Below are positions 26,173 to 32,801 of a stretch of 35,048 nucleotides of DNA, in pieces (the stretch's first letter is position 1; every line of letters begins with the position of its first letter). This DNA comes from a bacterium (lineage in GTDB: Bacteria > Patescibacteriota > Minisyncoccia > UBA6257 > 2-01-FULL-56-20). Below the pieces are notes generated by a model that was not told where the DNA came from, searched no databases, and worked only from the letters and a program-made list of their open reading frames with translations. Made by a program: the position numbers and the translations under genes. The stretch covers positions 1 through 35,048 of the forward strand of contig JAJYDL010000005.1 in NCBI GenBank assembly GCA_021777495.1. Direction: 5' to 3'.

Positions 26173-27708
26173 TCAGACGGTACGGCGTAAGATTTTTCCA
26201 GGGAAAGATCCTTTAAACACCCCGTCGGATTCCGCAACGAAGCCGTTCACGACAGTGAACAATACTTCCGCGGGCTCGTCCTTTGCGCCATCGGTCCTGA
26301 AGCACGCAAGATCCGCAATGGCGCCCTCCTTGATCAATCCCCTCCCCTTGAGGCCGAACATCGCTGCCGGCGCGGAGGTGATTTTACGAACCGCCGCATC
26401 GAGAGGCATGAGACCCGCTGCCGCAAGGCCGAGGAATGTCGTGAAGGTTGAAGTGATCCGCCGGGGCCGGAATCGCCGCGAGGCCTGGCGGGTGCCGCGG
26501 CGGCCCCAGCTGGGCGCATTCGACGCAACGATGCTTCTCGCGCTCGTAAGAGCGTCCGATGCAAGGGATTCATCGATGTTCCGGTAAAGCACCGAGCATT
26601 TGAGATTCGTCGCCACCATCAGTTTGAGGAGCGCATCGCGCGGATCGTCGAGTCCGTATATCGCCGCGACTTCGCGCAGATTCTTTCCCGCGAACATCTC
26701 GTTCTTCGGAGCATCCATGACGATGAAATGCTCCGCATCGAGTGCGGGCATATCCCGACGGATCTTCGAAACGAGCCAGTCATCCTTTATATTCGCGAGC
26801 AACACTTTTACGCCGCCGTTCTGCGCCCACTCCGGAAGGAATGTATAGATGGGAAGGAGCGAATCCGGGAAGGGGTGGGCATCGAAACGGAAGGGAACGC
26901 TGTCGGGAAGCGCTTCGATCATCCGCAGGGCAGCGCGATATTCCTCCTCGGCGCCGCGCAAAGGCATGAAGTGGCTGATAAGGGTCTTTACGCGGCGATC
27001 TTCGGCGATCCTTATCGTCTCATTCACCGATGCCGCGATCCCCTTCCCCTCGTCGCGGAGATGCGTGGCGTATACGCCCCCGAATCGCGCAACCACGTCG
27101 GCAAGAAAGCTCAGTTCGAGCGGCGACGCTTCCCGGGCATGGACGTAGGAAAGGCCCGTCGAAAGGCCGAACGCTCCCTCGGTCATCGCCTCCTCGAGCA
27201 TGCGCGCAAATACGTTCATTTCGTTCTTCGTGAGATCGCGGAGGTCCTCCCCGATGAGCGCCCTTCGGATCGTGGCATGGCCCGCGAGCGTGCCGAAGTT
27301 CACCGCAAGCGGATGCGCCTCGAGTGAGGCAAGGAACTCGCCCACCGTATGCCAATTCACGTTGACGCGCGACGTATCGCCCCATTTCTGGACCGACTCG
27401 AGCGTACCGTACGCGAGTGGGGCGAGAGATGCGCCGCACATCCCGCCCATGAGCGTCGTTACCCCCTGGAGAAGGAAATCCTCCTGTTCCCTGCCCTCGA
27501 AAAGAGTGAGGTAATGATCGGAAGCGGAGCCGACGTCAATGAAGCCAGGAGCGAGATAGCTCCCTTGTCCGTCGAGGACGATGTCGGCTTTTTTGCCGGG
27601 AAAGCTTCCGATGGCGGATATCGTGTCGCCATTCACGAAGACATCCGAAAGTCCGGAAAATTCCTTTTCGCCTCCAAGGATCCGCACATTGCGGATGAGC
27701 AGTGTCAT
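26173..27708 (-). CDS. Divergent N-acyl-D-amino-acid deacylase-like amidohydrolase
   Basis: APGFIDVGSASDHYLTLFEGREQEDFLLQGVTTLMGGMCGASLAP; GAFGLSTGLSYV; YATHLRDEG; ISHFMPL. Several canonical metal ligands are replaced. Confidence 0.8.
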   Translation of the reverse strand: MTLLIRNVRILGGEKEFSGLSDVFVNGDTISAIGSFPGKKADIVLDGQGSYLAPGFIDVGSASDHYLTLFEGREQEDFLLQGVTTLMGGMCGASLAPLAYGTLESVQKWGDTSRVNVNWHTVGEFLASLEAHPLAVNFGTLAGHATIRRALIGEDLRDLTKNEMNVFARMLEEAMTEGAFGLSTGLSYVHAREASPLELSFLADVVARFGGVYATHLRDEGKGIAASVNETIRIAEDRRVKTLISHFMPLRGAEEEYRAALRMIEALPDSVPFRFDAHPFPDSLLPIYTFLPEWAQNGGVKVLLANIKDDWLVSKIRRDMPALDAEHFIVMDAPKNEMFAGKNLREVAAIYGLDDPRDALLKLMVATNLKCSVLYRNIDESLASDALTSARSIVASNAPSWGRRGTRQASRRFRPRRITSTFTTFLGLAAAGLMPLDAAVRKITSAPAAMFGLKGRGLIKEGAIADLACFRTDGAKDEPAEVLFTVVNGFVAESDGVFKGSFPGKILRRTV

Positions 27709-27714
27709 GATTCC

Positions 27715-27720
27715 ATTATA
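27715..27720 (-). promoter_or_regulatory. -10 box TATAAT, 6 nt before ATG of the amidohydrolase gene
   Basis: Minus strand TATAAT-GGAATC-ATG. Confidence 0.5.
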
Positions 27721-27734
27721 CCACTCGCGAAACG

Positions 27735-28646
27735 TCAGGGTAGCGAATATGCGGTGAATTTCCGTTCTCCGACGGGGAAAAAAGCGATAGTTCCGTCGCG
27801 ATCGGTCCGAAATACCTCCGCATCCGTTCCCATTGCGATGCGCGAGAGGACGTCGTCGGAAGGCTGACCGGCAAGGCCTCCGGAACCCGTTTCGATAACG
27901 ACCGCGCGGGGCGAGGCCGCCTCCAAAAGCGCCAAACCCGTGGAATCCTTCGCACCATGCCGGGGAGCTTTGAGGAGTTCCGCCTCGAGCGCATCCCTAT
28001 AGCGGTATACGAGAGCATGTTCGATTGCCGTGCCGATATCCGCGGCAAAGAGGGCGTTCAATCCCCGCACGCGCGCAAGGGCAACGATACCCGTGTCGGT
28101 AAGGACCGCAGCTCCTTGGGCGAGGCGGTAATCCGGGGAAAGAATATCGATTTCACCCGCGCTTCCGGCGCGTATCCTATCCCCCGCGCCAAGGGTAAGG
28201 AGCGGGATATTCTGAGATGCCAGCCTTTCGAGAAGCGCCGGCCATGCCGTGATGCCGGGAGATGCGTCGCGTCCGCCATAGGCGACGGCACCGATGCGAT
28301 AGCGGTCCATGATCGCAGCGAGGCCGCCGAAATCGCCTGCTTCGGGGCAGGAAATGATGACAAGCGCAAGCGAACGATCGCCGGGTCCGGAGATCGAATC
28401 GAGCGCGTGGACCGCTGCAGTACCCGCGGGACCGGCATCGATGAGAACGCGTACGCCGTGGCCGAAATCGATGAGCTCCGCATCGCCGGATCCCACATTG
28501 AGAAAATAGATGCCGGGCCCGTGCGAAGCTGTTGCGGAGGAAGCATCGGAAAAGATGCGATACCAGAGGATGGCATCCGCAAGAACGACGAGGATCGCCA
28601 TGATCGCAAACCACGAACCCGATGTCCTGTGCCTCCGCATCTGCAT
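27735..28646 (-). CDS. Membrane-anchored ComEC-type metallo-beta-lactamase-like protein, metal motif degenerate
   Basis: N-terminal TM; IYFLNVGSGDAELIDFGHGVRVLIDAG parallels ComEC FLDVGQGDA...iLIDtG; VIISCPEAGDFGGL, LKAPRHGAKDST. Confidence 0.8.
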   Translation of the reverse strand: MQMRRHRTSGSWFAIMAILVVLADAILWYRIFSDASSATASHGPGIYFLNVGSGDAELIDFGHGVRVLIDAGPAGTAAVHALDSISGPGDRSLALVIISCPEAGDFGGLAAIMDRYRIGAVAYGGRDASPGITAWPALLERLASQNIPLLTLGAGDRIRAGSAGEIDILSPDYRLAQGAAVLTDTGIVALARVRGLNALFAADIGTAIEHALVYRYRDALEAELLKAPRHGAKDSTGLALLEAASPRAVVIETGSGGLAGQPSDDVLSRIAMGTDAEVFRTDRDGTIAFFPVGERKFTAYSLP

Positions 28647-28660
28647 GGCGTTCGGGTATA

Positions 28661-29830
28661 TCAGTCACGGCCGTGCGTTCCGAAAAGGATTGCGCCAAGG
28701 ATGGAATAGTATGCGATAAGCGCGGCCGAAGGAAATGCTGCGGCAGGTATGGCAATCGGCACTGTCGCGAATATATCGAACATCACCTTCTCATATTCAA
28801 GAAGGGGCGCGAGCGGGGCGGTAAAGAGGATCGCAACGGGCTGGATGAGCCTTCCGATCGTGGCGGCACCCATGCCAAGCCAAAGGATCGCGCCAAGCGG
28901 CAAACCGGCGAAGACATTCGAAATGAATGATATGAGGGGAAAGGAACCGTAGAGTACGGCGACGGCGGGGAGTATCGCGATGTTCACCGCCGTCGCGGTG
29001 ACGGCATGGAACGAAAGCGCGCGGTGCAGTGCGCTTTTGCCGGGAAAACGCCGGGAGACGGCCTCTTCAAAGAGCGGTGAAATAAGGGATATCCCGATGA
29101 TGCTCAAAAAAGAAAGAATGAATCCCCTGCTTCCCCAGATTCCCGGATCCCAAATGACCATGGAAACCGCCGTAAGAAGCACGACGAAATTCCTCTCTCC
29201 GCGGCGCCCCAAAAGTTCCGCAACGGAAGAGGCGCATACCATAGTCCCGGCGCGTACCGCGGAAACGGGGAATCCCGCCGCTGCGGCGAAAAGGACGACA
29301 AGCGTAATACCGATAAGAAGCGATGCGGCACGCGGCAAGGCGGAACCGGAAATGATGCGCGTCGTTTCTCCGAGGAGGTGCATTTTATAGCCGTACATTC
29401 CCACAAGATAGGAATTCCCGGAGGATTCCATTGCGGCACGCATGCCGGACGGGAGCTCGCCCGATGAACCGCCGAGAAGTGCGGCAAGAAGGGCCGCGGA
29501 TGGATACGGGAGGAACGGATCGTGCATGACCGTCGAAGCACCTTGCGCGAGGAAGGAACCGGATGCCGCTCCTCCGGGAAGGGATCCCCCGAGGGTCCCC
29601 TCGCGAAGCTGTCCGTATGCAAACGCGCAGAGGAATGTTCCGATGAACGATGCGGCAGGAATAGCCCAGCCGCGCGGCCAGAAGAGGAAGGTTCCCAGGG
29701 AACCGAATACCGCAAGAACGGGAAGGAGCGGATCCACGCGCCAACCCGCGGAAACCGCGAAAGTTCCCGCAAGGATCGCGGATTCGCAGACGAGAGCGAT
29801 ATCACGGGGTCGGGGTCCTGCGCGCGTCAC
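28661..29830 (-). CDS. ComEC/Rec2-type competence transmembrane protein (core only)
   Basis: SGNSYLVGMYGYKMHLL, AAGFPVSAVRAGTMVCASSVAELLGR, GSRGFILSFLSIIGISLISP; many TM segments. Confidence 0.82.
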   Translation of the reverse strand: MTRAGPRPRDIALVCESAILAGTFAVSAGWRVDPLLPVLAVFGSLGTFLFWPRGWAIPAASFIGTFLCAFAYGQLREGTLGGSLPGGAASGSFLAQGASTVMHDPFLPYPSAALLAALLGGSSGELPSGMRAAMESSGNSYLVGMYGYKMHLLGETTRIISGSALPRAASLLIGITLVVLFAAAAGFPVSAVRAGTMVCASSVAELLGRRGERNFVVLLTAVSMVIWDPGIWGSRGFILSFLSIIGISLISPLFEEAVSRRFPGKSALHRALSFHAVTATAVNIAILPAVAVLYGSFPLISFISNVFAGLPLGAILWLGMGAATIGRLIQPVAILFTAPLAPLLEYEKVMFDIFATVPIAIPAAAFPSAALIAYYSILGAILFGTHGRD

Positions 29831-29864
29831 TTTCCCACCCTATCAAATATGAAGTAAAAGAAAC

Positions 29865-30605
29865 TTAAAGGGTCCTGCCCCGATGCGACTCCCGCCATTC
29901 GGAAATCTTTTTATGGTTGCCGGAAAGAAGTACCGGAGGGACCTTCCACCGCGAACGCTTCTTCGGATCGGGCGCGAAGGATTCGGGGCGGGTATATGTG
30001 GGAAATGAGCCGTTCACCTCTTCGAGCGATTCTTCTTTCCCGATGAATCCGGGCACGTGACGGCTTACCGCTTCCATGAGAACAAGGGCGGGGATCTCTC
30101 CGCCGGAAAGCACATAGTTTCCTATCGAAATCTCCTCGTCGGCGATATGCTCCGCAACCCGTTCATCGACGCCCTCATAGCGGCCGCATACGAGTACGAG
30201 GTGGTCGTACTTCGCGAGGCGGCGCGCCGTGTGCGCATCGAATGCCTCACCGCGCGCCGAAAAAAGGATGGTGCGTACGCGCGGCTTCCGTGTGCGCTTT
30301 TTTGTAATGCCTCGCATTACCGCACGAAACGCGGCCCAGATCGGCTGGATCTTGAGGACCATCCCGGGCCCGCCGCCGAACGGCCGGTCATCCACCTTAT
30401 TGTGGCGATCTTCGGTGAAATCACGGAGGTCGTGGAGTGCGACGGTGATGATGCCGCTCTCTTTTGCGCGCGCGAAAAGCGATTCGCCGAGATACGATGA
30501 GAACATGCCCGGAAATATCGTGAGGATATGGAACCCGAGCGTCTTGGACGCCCTTTTTCTTCCACTACCGTCGGTACGTATTGTCCTTTTCGTAGTCTTC
30601 TTCAT
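29865..30605 (-). CDS. trmD: tRNA (guanine-N1-)-methyltransferase
   Basis: FHILTIFPGMFSSYLGESLFARAKESG; DDRPFGGGPGMVLK; LVCGRYEGVDERV; SIGNYVLSGGEIPALVLMEAVSRHVPG. Start placed at ATG 30605 (track 30695); overlaps the upstream gene by 41 nt. Confidence 0.95.
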   Translation of the reverse strand: MKKTTKRTIRTDGSGRKRASKTLGFHILTIFPGMFSSYLGESLFARAKESGIITVALHDLRDFTEDRHNKVDDRPFGGGPGMVLKIQPIWAAFRAVMRGITKKRTRKPRVRTILFSARGEAFDAHTARRLAKYDHLVLVCGRYEGVDERVAEHIADEEISIGNYVLSGGEIPALVLMEAVSRHVPGFIGKEESLEEVNGSFPTYTRPESFAPDPKKRSRWKVPPVLLSGNHKKISEWRESHRGRTL

Positions 30606-32754
30606 CGTCGTTATTCTGGGCGGAAGGTTTGGGATCCGTGGGAGCGGTTGTTGCTTGTGCGAGATCCTCCGCAAGGGATGCGCGGATCGCATCACGGAGG
30701 GATTCGATACTTACTTCCGCACGAGGCATATGCTTCGGCTTCGTGTTTGGAGTGCGCTCCTGGGGCTTCGCAAGTTCTACGAGAGAGATTGTCGGCGAAG
30801 GCTTTTCTACGGGGACCGTCGAAGGGACGGGCGTCTGCCCCGGGGCGACATCCGTTTCCGGCGTCTTCGCTGCGGAAAGGGTGGAAGCCGGCGGTGCTGC
30901 ATCGGCGGAAGCAGTCGCCCCCCGAACCGACGGCGTGGCCATGGGTGACTGGGCCGGGCCGGAAGGGCGTGCTGACGGAGAAAACGCGCGCGTCTTTGGA
31001 AGATGCGAGACTTCATGAGCCGCAGAGGGAGACGCGATGGGTTTCTTCGAATCCTTGCGCAGTTCCGACGCCGGACGCTGCGGGACGGAAGCTTCTTCGG
31101 CGAATTCTATCCCGAGGCGACTCAATGCATCGTTTGCGCGTTCCTTCTGCCGCGCCGCAGCCGGACGCGCCGGAGTTGCCGCCTTGATCGGTTTCAGCTC
31201 TCCCGATTCGATCTTCTTGATGCAGTCGCGGCAATACACGGGACGTCCCGGCGTGGGCTCGAAAGGAAGCGTGGTGAGATTGCCGCAGGAGGAGCAGATC
31301 GCCTGGTAGCGCACACCGGACGAAGTGACGATGGGAGCGCTCTTCTGTACGAGGCCGTCCGCCGTCGTGACGGGGCGTTCCGAGGGCGGCAAAGGAGAGG
31401 GGGTGGCATGGTCCTCGGGAGCGGGCGTACGCTCCATGATGCCGCTCCAACGGTTGATCTCCGCTTCGATCGTTTCGCGCGGCCGGGCATAGTACTTCTG
31501 GGACATTGCGATGATATCCTCTTTCACGATTTCTGATGATTTTACCTTGAACGTGGGCAGCGTCATCGCCGAAAACGGCCGCGCGGTCACGCCGTCGACC
31601 ATCAGTTTGATATAGATGTGGTAGTTTGGAAGGTTTACGATATCCTCGATCACGAATTCGGGAGAGAATTCGTTCTCGAGGAATTCCGCGTCCGTCGCGC
31701 CCACGCGGAAAACGATCATCGTGCCGACGTTCCCGAAGATGGCGTCACGCACCCGCGTCGAGCTGTCGGTGACAAGCTGGCCGATATACTGGTGCGCAAG
31801 CGTGAGATTGAGGCGGTACTTGCGGGCCTCGGAAAGTATCCCCGCGAACGAATCCGTGGCGAAGTTCTGGAACTCGTCCACATAAAGATAGAAGTCCACG
31901 CGTTCCTCCTCCGGAATGCGCACCCGTTCCATTGCCGCAAGCTGGATCTTCGTGATGAGCATTGCGCCGAGGAGCGCCGAATTATCCTCGCCGATGCGCC
32001 CCTTCGAGACGTTCACAAGGAATATCTTGCCTTCGTTCATGATATCGAAGACGTCGATCGTGCTCTTCGATTGGCCGACGATATTGCGCACGAGCGATGT
32101 CGAGAGGAACTGCCCCACCTTGTTCTGGATCGGCGCGATCGCCTCGTTACGGAAGCGGTCCTGCCAGCTTTCGAACTCGTTGATCCAGAACGCCTTCACC
32201 ACCGGGTCCTTCACGTTCGCGATGATCGTCTGGCGATATGTCTTATCGCTCAACAGGCGCGGGATGCCGAGAAGCGTCGAACCGGGGGTATCGAGGAGCG
32301 CGAGAATGCAGTTGTTGAGAATATATTCCATGCGCGCCGACCATACGCCGGCCCAGATTTTGGTGAAAATCGCCATCAGGCCCGATGCCACAAGATGTTT
32401 GTATTTCGGATCCGGAAGCTCAAGGATGTTGAATCCGATGTGGTAATCGGGATCGGCGGGATTGAAATAGACCACGTCTTTCATGCGCTCCTCGGGGATC
32501 TTGTCGAGGATCCCCTCCACAAGTTCGCCGTGCGGATCGACGACGCACACGCCTTCGCCGTTCGCGATATCCTGGACGATCATGTTGTTGAGCATGGAGC
32601 TTTTACCCGTGCCCGTTTTTCCTATTACATAGGTATGTTGCCGCCGGTCCGTCCTTTTGATGCCGAAAAGGCGGCTCGAATTCCTGAAATTCGTTCGCGC
32701 GAAATAGATGACGTTATTCTCGAGTTCGGCCGGTTGCGACGACAAGGGTGCCAT
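30565..32754 (-). CDS. VirD4/TraG-like ATPase with C-terminal zinc ribbon and long disordered tail
   Basis: Walker A VIGKTGTGKSSMLNNM; Walker B FYLYVDEFQNFATDSF; zinc ribbon CSSCGNLTTLPFEPTPGRPVYCRDC. Confidence 0.88.
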   Translation of the reverse strand: MAPLSSQPAELENNVIYFARTNFRNSSRLFGIKRTDRRQHTYVIGKTGTGKSSMLNNMIVQDIANGEGVCVVDPHGELVEGILDKIPEERMKDVVYFNPADPDYHIGFNILELPDPKYKHLVASGLMAIFTKIWAGVWSARMEYILNNCILALLDTPGSTLLGIPRLLSDKTYRQTIIANVKDPVVKAFWINEFESWQDRFRNEAIAPIQNKVGQFLSTSLVRNIVGQSKSTIDVFDIMNEGKIFLVNVSKGRIGEDNSALLGAMLITKIQLAAMERVRIPEEERVDFYLYVDEFQNFATDSFAGILSEARKYRLNLTLAHQYIGQLVTDSSTRVRDAIFGNVGTMIVFRVGATDAEFLENEFSPEFVIEDIVNLPNYHIYIKLMVDGVTARPFSAMTLPTFKVKSSEIVKEDIIAMSQKYYARPRETIEAEINRWSGIMERTPAPEDHATPSPLPPSERPVTTADGLVQKSAPIVTSSGVRYQAICSSCGNLTTLPFEPTPGRPVYCRDCIKKIESGELKPIKAATPARPAAARQKERANDALSRLGIEFAEEASVPQRPASELRKDSKKPIASPSAAHEVSHLPKTRAFSPSARPSGPAQSPMATPSVRGATASADAAPPASTLSAAKTPETDVAPGQTPVPSTVPVEKPSPTISLVELAKPQERTPNTKPKHMPRAEVSIESLRDAIRASLAEDLAQATTAPTDPKPSAQNNDDEEDYEKDNTYRR

Positions 32755-32765
32755 AGCTCAATGCA

Positions 32766-32794
32766 ATTATATCACGGAATCGGCTGCGTCTGAA
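32766..32794 (-). promoter_or_regulatory. Promoter TTCAGA-17-TATAAT upstream of the ATPase gene
   Basis: Minus strand -10 at 32771-32766, 11 nt before ATG 32754. Confidence 0.5.
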
Positions 32795-32801
32795 GCTCCG
32801 G

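Noticed and set aside
22718-26587. 1289-aa plus-strand ORF antisense to gltX, murG and ftsW
   Set aside because: gltX, murG and ftsW share the same codon register (low-coordinate ends all congruent to 2 mod 3), as does this ORF. Avoidance of TTA, CTA and TCA codons in those genes removes antisense stops. The product is Arg/Glu/His-rich with no recognisable domain.
31618-32793. 391-aa plus-strand ORF antisense to the VirD4-like ATPase
   Set aside because: Overlaps intact Walker A/B coding sequence; shadow ORF.
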